Origin: Thermoanaerobacter wiegelii Rt8.B1
Lineage (GTDB): Bacteria; Bacillota; Thermoanaerobacteria; Thermoanaerobacterales; Thermoanaerobacteraceae
Direction: 5' to 3'
Length of the DNA: 64,000 nucleotides
Assembly: GCF_000147695.2 (NCBI RefSeq)
Contig: NC_015958.1
Span: 474,501 to 538,500, forward strand
Made by a program: the position numbers and the translations under genes. The notes beneath the pieces are model-generated. The model did not search any database and was not told the DNA's origin. It was given only the letters and a program-made list of their open reading frames with translations. Positions 48,606 through 61,822 of this stretch are shown piece after piece. Position 1 is the first letter of the stretch. Every line of letters begins with the position of its first letter.

Positions 48606-50255
48606 ATGTCAAGAGTTATAAGAGCGCCAAGGGGGACCACATTACATTGCAAGAATTGGCAAATAGAGGCGCCTTACAGGACTTTGATGAACAATCTAGA
48701 TCCGGAGGTAGCAGAGGACCCGGCGAATTTGATAGTGTATGGAGGAGCAGGAAAAGCTGCAAGGAATTGGGAAGCTTTTGATAAAATAATAGAGAGCTTA
48801 GAAAATTTGGAGGAAGATGAGACACTTCTCATACAATCTGGGAAACCTGTAGGAATTTTTAAAACTCATACAATGGCACCAAGAGTGCTCATATCCAATG
48901 CAATGTTAGTACCTGCATGGGCTAATTGGGAAAATTTCTGGGACCTTGAGGCAAAAGGGCTTACCATGTATGGGCAAATGACAGCAGGAAGTTGGATATA
49001 TATAGGAACACAAGGGATTATAGAAGGAACTTTTGAGACTTTTGCAGCTCTTGCTAAAAAACATTTTGATGGAACATTGAAGGGAAAGTTTGTACTTACA
49101 GCCGGACTTGGAGGTATGAGCGGAGCGCAGCCTTTAGCAGTTACCATGTTGGATGGCGCATGCCTTGTAGTAGAAGTGGACAGAAATAGAATACAGAGAA
49201 GATTAGATACTAAATACCTTGATGTAATGACAGACAATCTTGACGAAGCTTTAGAAATGGTTTTGAAAGCGAAAGAAGAAGGAAAGCCTTTGTCAGTTGG
49301 ACTTGTCGGAAATGCCGCAGATGTCCATCCTGAGCTTGTAAGGAGAGGAATAATTCCAGACGTTGTAACAGACCAGACATCAGCCCATGACCCATTAAAC
49401 GGATATGTGCCAAATGGAATGACACTAGAAGAGGCATTTGCTCTTAGAAAATCAAATCCGGAGGAATATATAAAGAGAGCTAAAAAAGCTATGGCAGAGC
49501 ACGTTTCAGCAATGCTTGAGATGCAAAAAAGAGGAGCAATAGCTTTTGATTACGGCAATAACATAAGGAGAATGGCTTATGATGAAGGGGTAAAAGAGGC
49601 TTTTAATATCCAAGGTTATGTTCCTGAGTATATAAGAGATTTATTCTCTGAAGGGAAAGGACCTTTCCGCTGGATTGCATTATCAGGAGACCCTGAGGAT
49701 ATTTACAAGACTGACGAAAAAGTTTTAGAACTTTTTCCTGAAGATAAACTGCTTGAAAGATGGATTAGGTTAGCGAGAGAAAAGATTAAATTCCAAGGAT
49801 TGCCTGCGAGGATTTGTTGGTTAGGATATGGCCAAAGGGCGGAATTTGGACTTGCAATAAATGAAATGGTGAGAAAAGGCGAACTGAAAGCTTCTATTGT
49901 AATAGGTCGTGACCACCATGATACAGGTTCTGTCGCATCCCCTTACAGAGAAACGGAGGCAATGAAAGATGGCAGTGATGCTATCGCAGATTGGCCAATA
50001 CTTAACGCCTTGTTAAATACTGCTTCAGGAGCTACATGGGTATCAGTACATCACGGCGGTGGAGTTGGAATAGGATATTCAATACACGCAGGAGTAGTGG
50101 TGTGTGCCGATGGAACAAAAGAGTCTGACTTGAGAATAGAGCGAGTTTTGACCTCTGACCCTGGTTCTGGTGTTATGAGACATGCAGATGCTGGATATGA
50201 AATTGCAATAAGAACTGCGAAAGAAAAAGGAATAAAAATGCCTATGCTAAAATAA
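48606..50255 (+). CDS. hutU: Urocanate hydratase
   Basis: Hydrates urocanate to 4-imidazolone-5-propionate using tightly bound NAD+ as electrophile. 549 residues, standard. Motifs: [37 protein letters not shown], the Rossmann [16 protein letters not shown], and the active-site region [20 protein letters not shown]. Start ATG 48606 behind GGGGGGA. First gene of the hut cluster; ftcD follows 23 bp downstream. The preceding 95 bp carries no recognised attenuator. Confidence 0.96.
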   Translation: MSRVIRAPRGTTLHCKNWQIEAPYRTLMNNLDPEVAEDPANLIVYGGAGKAARNWEAFDKIIESLENLEEDETLLIQSGKPVGIFKTHTMAPRVLISNAMLVPAWANWENFWDLEAKGLTMYGQMTAGSWIYIGTQGIIEGTFETFAALAKKHFDGTLKGKFVLTAGLGGMSGAQPLAVTMLDGACLVVEVDRNRIQRRLDTKYLDVMTDNLDEALEMVLKAKEEGKPLSVGLVGNAADVHPELVRRGIIPDVVTDQTSAHDPLNGYVPNGMTLEEAFALRKSNPEEYIKRAKKAMAEHVSAMLEMQKRGAIAFDYGNNIRRMAYDEGVKEAFNIQGYVPEYIRDLFSEGKGPFRWIALSGDPEDIYKTDEKVLELFPEDKLLERWIRLAREKIKFQGLPARICWLGYGQRAEFGLAINEMVRKGELKASIVIGRDHHDTGSVASPYRETEAMKDGSDAIADWPILNALLNTASGATWVSVHHGGGVGIGYSIHAGVVVCADGTKESDLRIERVLTSDPGSGVMRHADAGYEIAIRTAKEKGIKMPMLK

Positions 50256-50278
50256 TGTTGGAAAGGATGAGGAAATAA

Positions 50279-51175
50279 ATGGATCAGATAATTGAATGTG
50301 TACCTAATTTTAGTGAAGGAAGAGACCAAGAAAAAATAGCACAGCTTGTCAAAGAAGTTGTGTCGACTGAAGGAGTAAAGCTTTTGGATTACTCTTCCGA
50401 TAAAGACCACAACAGGACAGTTATAACCTTTTGTGGAGATGCAAAGGGAGTAAAAGAAGCGGCTTTTAAGCTCATTAAAAAAGCTTCAGAGATAATTGAT
50501 ATGAGGTACCATAAAGGAGAACATCCGAGGATTGGGGCAACAGATGTGGTGCCCTTTATACCTGTGAAAAATGCTACAATGGAAGAATGTATCCAAATTG
50601 CAAGAGAAGTAGGAGAAAGGGTTGGAAGAGAGCTTAATATACCTGTGTATTTATATGAAGAAGCTGCTATAACTCCTGAAAGAAAAAATTTAGAGAATAT
50701 AAGGCGGGGAGAATATGAAGGCTTTTTTGAAAAGATAAAACAGCCGGAATGGAAGCCAGACTTTGGTCCGCAGGAGATGAACCCCAAAAGCGGTGCGACA
50801 GTGATTGGCGCAAGAAATTTTCTCATTGCCTACAATGTCAATCTTGCTACAGACAATATTGATATAGCTAACAAAATTGCTAAAGCTATCCGATTTTCAA
50901 ACGGCGGTTACCGGTATGTAAAGGCGATGGGGGTGGAATTAAAAGAAAGAGGAATTGTGCAGGTGTCGATGAACCTTACTGATTTTAATAAAACACCTAT
51001 TTACAGAGTTTTTGAAACAATTAAAGCAGAAGCTAGTAGGTATGGGGTAAATGTTATAGGCAGTGAAATAATAGGGCTTGTGCCAGCAAAGGCTTTGTTT
51101 GATGTGGCAGATTATTATTTAAGAATAGAGAACTTTTCTGAAAATATGGTTTTAGAAAACAGAATATACGAATGA
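50279..51175 (+). CDS. ftcD: Glutamate formimidoyltransferase
   Basis: Transfers the formimino group of N-formimino-L-glutamate to tetrahydrofolate. 298 residues: only the transferase part of mammalian FTCD. Motifs: ECVPNFSEGRDQEKIAQLV, DKDHNRTVITFCG, KGEHPRIGATDVVPFIPV (catalytic His) and VQVSMNLTDFNKTPIYRVFE. The companion cyclodeaminase is encoded 10 kb away at 61163. GGAAAGGATGAGG precedes the ATG. hutI follows 9 bp after the stop. Confidence 0.96.
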   Translation: MDQIIECVPNFSEGRDQEKIAQLVKEVVSTEGVKLLDYSSDKDHNRTVITFCGDAKGVKEAAFKLIKKASEIIDMRYHKGEHPRIGATDVVPFIPVKNATMEECIQIAREVGERVGRELNIPVYLYEEAAITPERKNLENIRRGEYEGFFEKIKQPEWKPDFGPQEMNPKSGATVIGARNFLIAYNVNLATDNIDIANKIAKAIRFSNGGYRYVKAMGVELKERGIVQVSMNLTDFNKTPIYRVFETIKAEASRYGVNVIGSEIIGLVPAKALFDVADYYLRIENFSENMVLENRIYE

Positions 51176-51184
51176 GGTGTTAAA

Positions 51185-52432
51185 ATGGAGGCAGATTTGT
51201 TAATATACAACATTAAGAAAATTTATACACCTCTTGGCAATTGCCCACAATGTGGAAGTGACATGGAAAAGATAGAGGAGATTGAAAATGCTTACATTGC
51301 AATAAAAGATGGAAAAATTGTAGCGGCAGGGAAATCACCTGCCGCAATTTCTGCAAAAGAAAAAATTGACGCAAAAGGCATGATTGCAATTCCTGGATTT
51401 GTAGACCCTCATACTCATCTTATACATTATGGCTCAAGAGAAAATGAAGTGGCACTTAAATTAAAAGGGTATTGTTATGTAGACATATTAAAGCAAGGTG
51501 GAGGAATACTTTCTACTGTTAATGCAACCAGAAATGCTTCTGATAACCAATTGATAGAAAAAGCTATGAAAAGCCTTGATATAATGCTATCTCATGGCAC
51601 TACTACTGTAGAAGTAAAAAGTGGATATGGACTTAGCACAGAAGAAGAGATAAGGCTTTTAAGACTTATGAATAAGCTTAATTCAATCTCTCTTGTGGAT
51701 ATTGTTCCTACTTTTTTAGGGGCTCATTCAATACCCACGGAGTTTAAGGAGAATTCTTGGGGATATGTTGATAAAATTATAAATGAAATGATTCCCAAAG
51801 TAAAAGAGGAAAATCTTGCAGAGTTTTGTGATGTTTTTTGCGAAGATGGAGCTTTTGACTATGAACAGTCTAAAAAGATATTAGAAGAGGCTAAAAAGTA
51901 TGGAATGAAACTTAAAATTCACGCTGATGAGTTGACACAAAGTGGTGGAGGAGAATTGGCGGGAATATTAGGTGCTGTAAGCGCAGATCATCTTGAAGAG
52001 GTATCTGAAAAAGGAATTGAACTTATGAAAAAAGCAGGTACTGTAGGGGTACTTCTTCCTGGAGTTTCTTACTTTTTAGATAGACCTTATGCCAATGCAA
52101 GAAAATTAATTGAAAAAGGTCTTGCTGTGGCTCTTGGTACGGATTACAACCCGGGGACAAGCCCTACAGAAAATTTACAGCTTATAATGTCTTTTGCGTA
52201 TATAAAAATGAAAATGTCTGCCAAAGAGATTTTAACTGCTGTGACTTTAAATGCAGCTTGTGCTATTGATAAGGGTAACGATATAGGAACAATAGAAAAA
52301 GGGAAAAAAGCTGATATACTTTTAATCGATGCACCTAACCTTGACTATGTGATGTACCATTTTGGAGTAAACCATGTAAATACAGTCATAAAGTCTAAAG
52401 AGGATAAGGCGGTTGTAATTGGGGTGATGTAA
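51185..52432 (+). CDS. hutI: Imidazolonepropionase
   Basis: Zn/Fe amidohydrolase that opens 4-imidazolone-5-propionate to N-formimino-L-glutamate. 415 residues. Metal ligands His-X-His in DPHTHLIHYGSRENE, a later His in LKIHADELTQSGGGEL, and Asp in ALGTDYNPGTSP. AGGTGTTAAA precedes the ATG. An unusual CPQCGSDME near residue 20 adds a CxxC pair not needed for catalysis. Third gene of the hut operon. Confidence 0.95.
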   Translation: MEADLLIYNIKKIYTPLGNCPQCGSDMEKIEEIENAYIAIKDGKIVAAGKSPAAISAKEKIDAKGMIAIPGFVDPHTHLIHYGSRENEVALKLKGYCYVDILKQGGGILSTVNATRNASDNQLIEKAMKSLDIMLSHGTTTVEVKSGYGLSTEEEIRLLRLMNKLNSISLVDIVPTFLGAHSIPTEFKENSWGYVDKIINEMIPKVKEENLAEFCDVFCEDGAFDYEQSKKILEEAKKYGMKLKIHADELTQSGGGELAGILGAVSADHLEEVSEKGIELMKKAGTVGVLLPGVSYFLDRPYANARKLIEKGLAVALGTDYNPGTSPTENLQLIMSFAYIKMKMSAKEILTAVTLNAACAIDKGNDIGTIEKGKKADILLIDAPNLDYVMYHFGVNHVNTVIKSKEDKAVVIGVM

Positions 52433-52472
52433 AATATTGCAATTTGTGATATAATTATATGTGGTGATTGGT

Positions 52473-52904
52473 ATGTATAGTGTTTCAGAAAAATTAACTA
52501 ATATATGTAAAAAATACAATATCGCATTGGTGTATTTATTTGGCTCGCAAAAGGAAAATGCACTAAAATTGTTGAAAGAGGAAAAAGTAGTTATTGACGA
52601 TCCGTTGACTGATATTGATGTTGGAATAGTCTTTTTAGAAAATATAGAATTTATGAAAGATCGATATAAAATTTATGCCAATGTTTACAATGAAATGGAA
52701 GAGATATTTAAGCCATACAAATTAGACCTCATATTTTTACAAGAAAGGCATTCCATTTTCCAATGTGAAGCTTTAAAGGGAATTTGCATTTATTACTATT
52801 CAGAAGAATTTAAAGATGCATATGAAATGCGAATTTTGAGGCGTGCAGCAGATTTCAAATATGTCTATGATAAATACAATGAAGAAGTTTTAGAAAAGTA
52901 TTAA
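52473..52904 (+). CDS. mntA: MntA-type nucleotidyltransferase antitoxin
   Basis: About 143 residues. The minimal nucleotidyltransferase signature is GSQKEN... followed by DPLTDIDVGIVF (GS-x-DxD). In this family MntA AMPylates the HepT toxin's tyrosine to silence it. The next gene encodes HepT, 16 bp downstream, the standard order. Start at 52473 (ATGTATAGTG) chosen behind GTGGTGATTGG; an upstream in-frame start at 52461 is possible. TATAATTATATG just before is a likely -10. Confidence 0.88.
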   Translation: MYSVSEKLTNICKKYNIALVYLFGSQKENALKLLKEEKVVIDDPLTDIDVGIVFLENIEFMKDRYKIYANVYNEMEEIFKPYKLDLIFLQERHSIFQCEALKGICIYYYSEEFKDAYEMRILRRAADFKYVYDKYNEEVLEKY

Positions 52905-52920
52905 AAATGTGGTGAAAAGT

Positions 52921-53349
52921 ATGATAAATCGTCAGTTAATAATAGAAAGACTTACGCTTATTGATGGCTATTTAAAAGAATTAAGAGCCTTAGCTTCTAT
53001 TGATAAGAATTCTTTTTTAAGTGACAAAAGAAATGCAGCAGCAGCTGAAAGTTTTTTAAGGCGTACTCTCGAGGCAATATTTGATATAGGCAGGCACATT
53101 TTAGCTAAAACAGGGAATATTGATTTATCAACCGAATATAAATCAATTGCAAGAGGATTAGGAGAGTATGGATATGTAAGTCCAGAATTAAGCGATAAGT
53201 TAGTACAAATGGCTGGATATAGAAATCGCATGGTCCATTTATATAATCTGGTAACAGAGGAAGAGCTGTATGAGATTATTACTTCGGAACTTACTGATAT
53301 TGAAGAGTTCATATCTGACATAAAAAATAAAGTGTTAGAAGTAAAATAA
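52921..53349 (+). CDS. hepT: HepT (HEPN) RNase toxin
   Basis: About 142 residues, all-helical HEPN protein of the DUF86 family. The catalytic R-x4-6-H motif is GYRNRMVHLYN: Arg, His and the Tyr that MntA modifies are all present, so the toxin looks functional. I use ATG 52921 behind GGTGAAAAGT; a GTG at 52909 in frame is possible. The operon ends at the long hairpin 53352-53391. Confidence 0.9.
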   Translation: MINRQLIIERLTLIDGYLKELRALASIDKNSFLSDKRNAAAAESFLRRTLEAIFDIGRHILAKTGNIDLSTEYKSIARGLGEYGYVSPELSDKLVQMAGYRNRMVHLYNLVTEEELYEIITSELTDIEEFISDIKNKVLEVK

Positions 53350-53351
53350 TT

Positions 53352-53391
53352 GTGTAAAAAATCCACAGTAGGAGCTGTGGATTTTTTACAC
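53352..53391. terminator. Bidirectional terminator, 17-bp stem
   Basis: GTGTAAAAAATCCACAG/CTGTGGATTTTTTACAC with a TAGGAG loop. It lies between convergent hepT and the GH13 gene, with A and T runs on both strands. Confidence 0.92.
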
Positions 53392-53393
53392 TT

Positions 53394-55821
<2,428 letters not shown>

Positions 55822-55830
55822 TTTTTCACC

Positions 55831-56754
55831 TCATTCTAAAATATTTTTATCTAAAAGTCTTATATACATCATTGCAAAGATGAATACAAAAACGAATATT
55901 ATAACAGCTATTGCAGAGCCCATTCCAAAATCGAGGTTTCTAAAAAGTGTTTTATATGCATATATTGATAGGGTTTCTGTTGAGTTTCCTGGTCCTCCTC
56001 CTGTCATTACAAAAATTAGGTCAAACACTCTAAAAGCATCTAAAGTTCTAAAGATAAGAGCAACTAAAATTGTGGGTTTTAGCAAAGGCAAAGTGATACT
56101 AAAAAATTGTCTTATACTTCCTGCACCGTCTACTCTTGCTGCTTCATAAAGGTCATGAGATATGTTTTGAAGTCCAGCAAGCAGTAATAAAGCCATAAAA
56201 GGGGCAGTTTTCCATACATCTGCAAATATAGCGGCACCCATCGCTAAAGAAGGTGTACCCAACCATGCTCTGTAACTGTGAATTAACCCTATTCTCATAA
56301 GAATGTCATTTAATACACCAAATTGGTCATTATAAATGAATTTCCACATAAGGGCAGAAACTATAGTGGGGATTGCCCATGGAACTAACACGGCAGCCCT
56401 TGCCAATCCTGTTCCTTTAAATTTTTTATTCATCAAAAGTGCCATTATCATTCCAAGCACTAATTCCAACGTTACAGATACAACTGTAAAAATAATTGTA
56501 TTTGAAGTAGCTGACCAAAATCTCGGGTCATGAAATAATAGGGCGTAATTTTGAAATCCTACAAAGTGGGTCAGCCCCACAAGTTGAAGTTTCATATAGT
56601 AAAGACTCAATTTAAAAGTATTTAATACAGGATATAAAGCTATTGCAATAATACACAATAAAGCAGGAGCAACTAATATATATCCCAATGTGGCTTCACT
56701 TAGCTGGAACTTAGAGTTTTTAGTTGGGGATGTTAAATTTTTTTGTTCTACCAC
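55831..56754 (-). CDS. ABC sugar transporter permease (MalF-type)
   Basis: 307 residues with six helices after a 25-residue cytoplasmic lead. EAA loop EAARVDGAGSIRQFFSITLP. It partners the MalG-type permease downstream and the binding protein upstream (68-bp gap). Substrate likely an alpha-glucoside, from the attached GH13 gene. Confidence 0.93.
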   Translation of the reverse strand: MVEQKNLTSPTKNSKFQLSEATLGYILVAPALLCIIAIALYPVLNTFKLSLYYMKLQLVGLTHFVGFQNYALLFHDPRFWSATSNTIIFTVVSVTLELVLGMIMALLMNKKFKGTGLARAAVLVPWAIPTIVSALMWKFIYNDQFGVLNDILMRIGLIHSYRAWLGTPSLAMGAAIFADVWKTAPFMALLLLAGLQNISHDLYEAARVDGAGSIRQFFSITLPLLKPTILVALIFRTLDAFRVFDLIFVMTGGGPGNSTETLSIYAYKTLFRNLDFGMGSAIAVIIFVFVFIFAMMYIRLLDKNILE

Positions 56755-56821
56755 GATATCACCTCTTTATATTAAGTGGCAGCAAAAGCTGCCACTTTGG
56801 TTTTGTATGAAAAAGTACTTC

Positions 56822-58104
56822 TTATTTTCCTCCCTTTTTAATTATGTCATTCATATCTTTCGATACATTTTGTATAGCTTGCTGTGCTGTTATTTCTCCT
56901 GTCAAGGCTTTGTGGAAATTTATTTGCATTGAGTCAGACATTTGAGGATAGAATGGAGAAACAGGTCTTGGCCTTGCTGTTATGAATACTTCATAAAAAT
57001 CTGCCCAATAAGGATTTTTTGCTAATACTTCTTTGTCTTGATACAAAGATTTTATTGTTGGAAGTTGGCCAGCTTCTAAAGCGGTTATTTTCTGCCCTTC
57101 CTCACTTGTGACAAATTCTATAAATTTCCATGCTTCTTCGGGATGTTTTGAGTATTTGTTAATGCCAAGATTCCATCCACCTAAAACTGGCATACCTGCT
57201 GTTCCGTCTTTTCCTTTTGGTATCGGTGCAATTCCTACTTTTCCTTTTACCGGGGAATCATCTCCATTTACTAAAGACCATGCATAAGGCCAGTTTCTCA
57301 TAAAAATTGCCTCGCCTTGCTGGAATACATTCCTTGCATCTTCTTCCTGATATGTTGTTACACCTGGAGGGGCAATTTTTACTAAGTCCATCAAGTATTG
57401 AAGGCCTGCTATTGATTGCGGGGAGTCTATTACGACTTTATTTCCATCAAGAACATTTCCACCATTACTATAAATAAGTTCCAAAGCATCGCACACTAAA
57501 CCTTCGTATTGATTTCCCTGAAATACTATTCCATATTTGGTACCGGCTTTACCAACGTTTTCTTTTGCCATTTGAATTAATTCATCCCAGGTCTTTGGCG
57601 GGTTTTGGATGATATCTTTCCTATAATAAAGGACTCCAGCGTCTGTAAATCTCGGTACTGCCCATACATGACCATTATATGTTACTGCTTCAACGGGACC
57701 TGGCAAAAACTTGTCTCTCATTTCCTTCGTAAATTTATCGTCTAATGGAAGCAACCAATTAGCGGAAGCAAACTCAGGTGTCCATATAATGTCCATTGCT
57801 AAGACGTCAATGCTTGAATCGCCTGCTGACAATGCAGTGACGTATGAATTGTGCTGGTCATCTGTTGAACTTGGCAACTCTTGAAATTTTACCTTAATGT
57901 TTGGATATTTTTTTTCAAAAGCTTCAACTAGTTTTTGAGTTGCAGGTGTAGAATCTTTACCAGAGGAGTAGGTGATTGTGACTGGTTCATTTTTAGAAGT
58001 ATTACTTGATGTGGAAGAGCTGGTGTTAGAGCTACAACCGGCAATCAAGCTGACTATTAGTACCATCGAGATTAGTAAAGTGAAGATTTTCTTTTTTTGT
58101 TCAC
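56822..58104 (-). pseudogene. Sugar-binding lipoprotein (MalE-type), signal peptide frameshifted at A7
   Basis: A normal SBP1 binding protein (DDKFTKEMRDKFLPGPVEAV, AWKFIEFVTSEEGQKITALE). The signal peptide ISMVLIVSLIAGC has a lipobox, but its natural start, GTG at 58104 behind AGGGGGAA, is one base out of frame: the A7 run at 58092-58098 needs eight A's to read M-N-K-K-K-K-I-F-T-L-L. An internal ATG at 58066 can still start the frame but has no ribosome site and gives a very short signal. Classed as broken with reserve; slippage could rescue it. Confidence 0.75.
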
Positions 58105-58272
58105 ACTAAATTCCCCCTTAAATAAGATTAATGTTATATAATAATTATAAAAGAAATCGGTTGCGAAATTAATGTGACGTTTTTAATATTTTGTGTACTT
58201 TTTTATAAACTTTTAATTAAAAAGAAGGTAGTTTGTATATTTTGTTGAAATATTTATATAAAGGTGGTTTAT

Positions 58273-59976
58273 ATGTTATATAAAAAAATTTTGCTTTCAT
58301 ACATTTTGATAATAGTCATACCACTTATAATGGTGGCGGCGATAACAGGTGATATTACATCAAGATATATAAATGAAGAGGTAAAAAAGACTACCTTACA
58401 GACCTTAAATCAAGCAAATAAAAATATATCAAAAATGCTGGAAAATATGAAAAATGCTATACTATATGTTTCAATGAATAAAGAACTTCAGTATAATTTA
58501 TCACGCAATGGTGCAGAAACTCCTTTCGAAATAAACAGACAAGTTACGGCTATCAGAAACAGTATATTATATCCTGGAATATTTAATGAAAATTATTCTT
58601 CCATAGAAATTTTTGCTTTGCGTAAAAATCAATATCCAATGAGATTAGAACAAAATGATGTGATGTCTTCAAAAGTAGTCGAAAATAAAAAATGGTACAA
58701 AAAGACTATACAGCAAAATGGCAAGTTGTATTGGCATATAAAAGACGATTTTGGAAAACAGATGATTTCTGTTTCAAGGTTGGTTTTCAATGTAAAAGAT
58801 TTTACTAAACCTATAGCAGTCATTTCTGTAGATATGGACATATCCAAAATTGCTTCAGTGGTGTCTGATATACACCTTGGGAAAACAGGTAAGGTATATC
58901 TAGTTGACGATAAGGGGGGACTCATATATTCAGAGGACAAAAGCTTTTTATATCGTTATACCACTAAATTATACAATAGCAGTTCTGGAAGTGATTTTAT
59001 TACTATAAATGATAATAAAATAATGGTTATATACAATACTCTACCTCAAAATGGGTGGAAACTTGTTGGTATTGTGCCTATGGCTGAACTTAATGAAAAA
59101 GCTGAGATGATAAGAAATTTTATCTATCTTACTGCGCTTTTGAGTCTTGTGATTGCAGCCTTAATTTCTCTTTATTTTTCATACAGTATTTCACAGCCAA
59201 TAATAAAACTTGCTACTGAAATGAAAAAAGTTGAGAAAGAGAATTTCAATATAAGTGTTGAAGAAAACTGGGGCGGAGAAATAGGAGTGTTATATTCAAG
59301 TTTTAACTACATGATAAAAAGAATAAATGAACTTATACATGAAGCATATTTGTCAAAAATAAAGGAAAAAGACGCGGAATTAAAAGCTTTGCAGGCACAG
59401 ATAAATCCACATTTTTTATATAATACACTTGATTCTATTAATTGGATTGCAATACAACACAATGTGACAGAAATAAGTAAAATTGTAAAATCTTTAGCAT
59501 CAATTTTGAGATATAGCATTAATAAAGGGAATGATGTAACTACTGTGGAAAATGAATTGAAGCATGTCGAAAGCTATATTACAATTCAAAAAATCAGATT
59601 TGAAGATAAGTTTGAGGTGAATTTTAATATAGATAAAAGAATTTTACATTACAAGACAATAAAGTTAATTTTGCAGCCTCTTGTTGAAAATGCAATGATT
59701 CATGGGATAGAGACTTATGAAGGGAAAGGAAAAATTTTGATTAACGGTTATTTAGAGGGCGAAAAAATTGTATTTGAAATCATAAACAATGGTAATCCTA
59801 TAGATTTGGATTTAGTAAATAAACTATTGGATTCGCCGGCAGAGGACAAAGATAGTTATGGAATACAAAATGTTAATGAAAGGATTAAGTTATATTATGG
59901 AGAAAAGTATGGACTTTATTACCAAGTAATAGATGGCAATACTGTTGCGCGTATTGTAATTCCTGCTGTTTTGTGA
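58273..59976 (+). CDS. YesM-type sensor histidine kinase
   Basis: About 567 residues. TM1 ILLSYILIIVIPLIMVAA, an extracytoplasmic Cache-like sensor (about 35-280), TM2 near 285-305, HAMP, a LytS-type kinase box with phospho-acceptor His in QINPHFLYNTLDSINWIA, and a C-terminal ATPase with the N box QPLVENAMIHGIE. ATG 58273 lies behind AAAGGTGG; GTG 58264 is less likely. Divergent from the sugar operon, consistent with sensing its sugar. The response regulator follows. Confidence 0.92.
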   Translation: MLYKKILLSYILIIVIPLIMVAAITGDITSRYINEEVKKTTLQTLNQANKNISKMLENMKNAILYVSMNKELQYNLSRNGAETPFEINRQVTAIRNSILYPGIFNENYSSIEIFALRKNQYPMRLEQNDVMSSKVVENKKWYKKTIQQNGKLYWHIKDDFGKQMISVSRLVFNVKDFTKPIAVISVDMDISKIASVVSDIHLGKTGKVYLVDDKGGLIYSEDKSFLYRYTTKLYNSSSGSDFITINDNKIMVIYNTLPQNGWKLVGIVPMAELNEKAEMIRNFIYLTALLSLVIAALISLYFSYSISQPIIKLATEMKKVEKENFNISVEENWGGEIGVLYSSFNYMIKRINELIHEAYLSKIKEKDAELKALQAQINPHFLYNTLDSINWIAIQHNVTEISKIVKSLASILRYSINKGNDVTTVENELKHVESYITIQKIRFEDKFEVNFNIDKRILHYKTIKLILQPLVENAMIHGIETYEGKGKILINGYLEGEKIVFEIINNGNPIDLDLVNKLLDSPAEDKDSYGIQNVNERIKLYYGEKYGLYYQVIDGNTVARIVIPAVL

Positions 59977-59986
59977 GGTGGATTTT

Positions 59987-61084
59987 ATGAAAATTTTAAT
60001 TGTAGATGATGAACCGATTGTAAGAGAAGGGCTTAAAAATAATATAAATTGGGACGAAATGAATTTGGAAGTTGTGGGCTCAGCATCGGATGGGAGAAAT
60101 GCACTTGAGATTTTTACAAAGTCTTCTATAGATATAGTGCTTACAGATATACGTATGCCTTTTATGGATGGACTCGAACTTACAAGGAAAGTAAAAGAAA
60201 TAGATCCTTTGATTATTGTGATTTTGTTAAGTGCTTATGACGATTTCAAATATGCTCAGCAAGCTATAAAGTTGGGAGCTTTTGACTATATTTTAAAGCC
60301 AATAGATGTTGATGTTCTAAAACAAACTGTAAAACGAGCAATTTTTAAAAGGAAAGAATTATTAAATAAAGAAAAAGAAATATTGCCATCGCTAAATGAG
60401 GAAGATTTAAAATTTTTTAAAGCAGAATATTCTAAATATCCTTTAAAATTGGAAGAGGAATTGTCAAAAGCGATAAAACGAGGAGATAAAGATTCGGCTT
60501 TAAACATTTTTAATAATATTTGGAATGAATTTCAGGACAAAGGTTATACAGAAGACTTTATAAAAAGATGGGGGTTAGAGCTTGTCGCAATTATTACGCG
60601 GTCACTTATAGAAATTGGAGAAAATGCAGATATTTTATTTAAAGAAACGGACCCTTGGAGACAAATTTCTGATTTGTCTACTAAAGAGAAACTTCGCGAA
60701 TGGATGGAAAATATAATAGAAGTAGTATGCGAGTATGTTTCTATTACTAAAAATTCCAAAAACAGAAAATTAGTTGAAATGGCTATTAAACTGATACAGG
60801 AAAACTACAGTGACTTAAATATTTCTTTAAATAGTATTGCTGAAAAATTATATATAACCCCAAACTATTTAAGTGCTTTATTTAAAGGTGAAATGGGTGT
60901 CACATTTTCAGATTATTTAACAGCTTATAGGATTGAAAAAGCTAAAGAACTTTTAAAAGATGTAAAGATCAAAATCTACGAAGTAGCTGAAGCCGTTGGC
61001 TATACAGATCAACATTATTTTAGCAAAGTTTTTAAAAACATAACAGGTTTTACTCCAAAAGAGTATAGAGAAAAGGTTTTGTAA
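59987..61084 (+). CDS. YesN/AraC-type response regulator
   Basis: About 365 residues. Receiver domain with acidic pocket ILIVDDEPIVREGL, phospho-acceptor Asp in DIVLTDIRMPFMDG and the switch Lys in FDYILKPIDVDVLK. A linker (140-260) precedes a C-terminal AraC double HTH (NSIAEKLYITPNYLSALFKG; KIYEVAEAVGYTDQHYFSKV). ATG 59987 behind GAGGTGG; a GTG at 59978 is less likely. Probable activator of the divergent ABC operon. Confidence 0.94.
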   Translation: MKILIVDDEPIVREGLKNNINWDEMNLEVVGSASDGRNALEIFTKSSIDIVLTDIRMPFMDGLELTRKVKEIDPLIIVILLSAYDDFKYAQQAIKLGAFDYILKPIDVDVLKQTVKRAIFKRKELLNKEKEILPSLNEEDLKFFKAEYSKYPLKLEEELSKAIKRGDKDSALNIFNNIWNEFQDKGYTEDFIKRWGLELVAIITRSLIEIGENADILFKETDPWRQISDLSTKEKLREWMENIIEVVCEYVSITKNSKNRKLVEMAIKLIQENYSDLNISLNSIAEKLYITPNYLSALFKGEMGVTFSDYLTAYRIEKAKELLKDVKIKIYEVAEAVGYTDQHYFSKVFKNITGFTPKEYREKVL

Positions 61085-61162
61085 ATAGGTGTATTACAAA
61101 AATTATATATTCTTTTGGTATAATAGTTATTGAAGGAAATACTATAAAAAGGAGATGGTTTT

Positions 61163-61804
61163 ATGTTAATTGATGATTCATTAAAGGAGTATATTGAAAA
61201 AGTGGCATCTTCATCTCCAACACCGGGAGGGGGGAGTGTATCCGCGTTATCAGCAAGCCTTGGGATTGCCCTTTCAACAATGGTTTACAATCTTACAATA
61301 GGTCGAAAATTTTATGAGGAATATACAGATGATATTAAAGAAGAGATTCAACAAGGGCTTAGTATATGTAATCGACTTCTTGCAGAATATGTAAAGCTTA
61401 TTGATGAAGATACTGTAGCTTATGACGAAGTGATGAAAGCACTTAAGATACCAAAAGATACTGAAGAAAATAAAAAAATAAGAAGCGAAACACTTCAAAA
61501 AGCTTATATTAACGCTATGGATGTTCCTCTAAAACTTGCGAGATTATGTGGAGAGGCTTTTACCCCGACAATGCTTATTGCGGAATACGGGAATCCTAAT
61601 GCCATATCTGATGCGGCAGTTGGAGCGATTCTACTATATGCAGCAATAGAGGGTGCTGTTTTGAATGTTAAAGTGAATATTCCCTACATTAAAGATAGAG
61701 AAATTGCTGAAAAAGCAAATAAAGAATGTGATGAGATTTTGGGAAAATACAAAAATATAAGGGATGAAATTGTAAACAAAGTTTTAAACAAAATTTCTAC
61801 ATAG
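61163..61804 (+). CDS. fchA: Formimidoyltetrahydrofolate cyclodeaminase
   Basis: Converts 5-formimino-THF to 5,10-methenyl-THF plus ammonia, finishing the histidine route begun by hutU/ftcD/hutI. 213 residues, all-alpha FTCD_C fold; motifs SSPTPGGGSVSALSASLGIA, the MVYNLTIGRKFYEEY region, and NPNAISDAAVGAILLYAAIE. AAAGGAG precedes the ATG. It stands 9 kb from hutI, across two other operons. Its terminator hairpin overlaps the stop codon and is the target of the element at 61823. Confidence 0.94.
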   Translation: MLIDDSLKEYIEKVASSSPTPGGGSVSALSASLGIALSTMVYNLTIGRKFYEEYTDDIKEEIQQGLSICNRLLAEYVKLIDEDTVAYDEVMKALKIPKDTEENKKIRSETLQKAYINAMDVPLKLARLCGEAFTPTMLIAEYGNPNAISDAAVGAILLYAAIEGAVLNVKVNIPYIKDREIAEKANKECDEILGKYKNIRDEIVNKVLNKIST

Positions 61805-61822
61805 AGTGCGATGAGCACTCTT
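61802..61822 (+). terminator. fchA terminator hairpin = left target duplication (21 bp)
   Basis: Starts at the TAG stop; stem AGAGTGC/GCACTCT with loop GATGA. Perfectly repeated at 62084-62104. Confidence 0.85.
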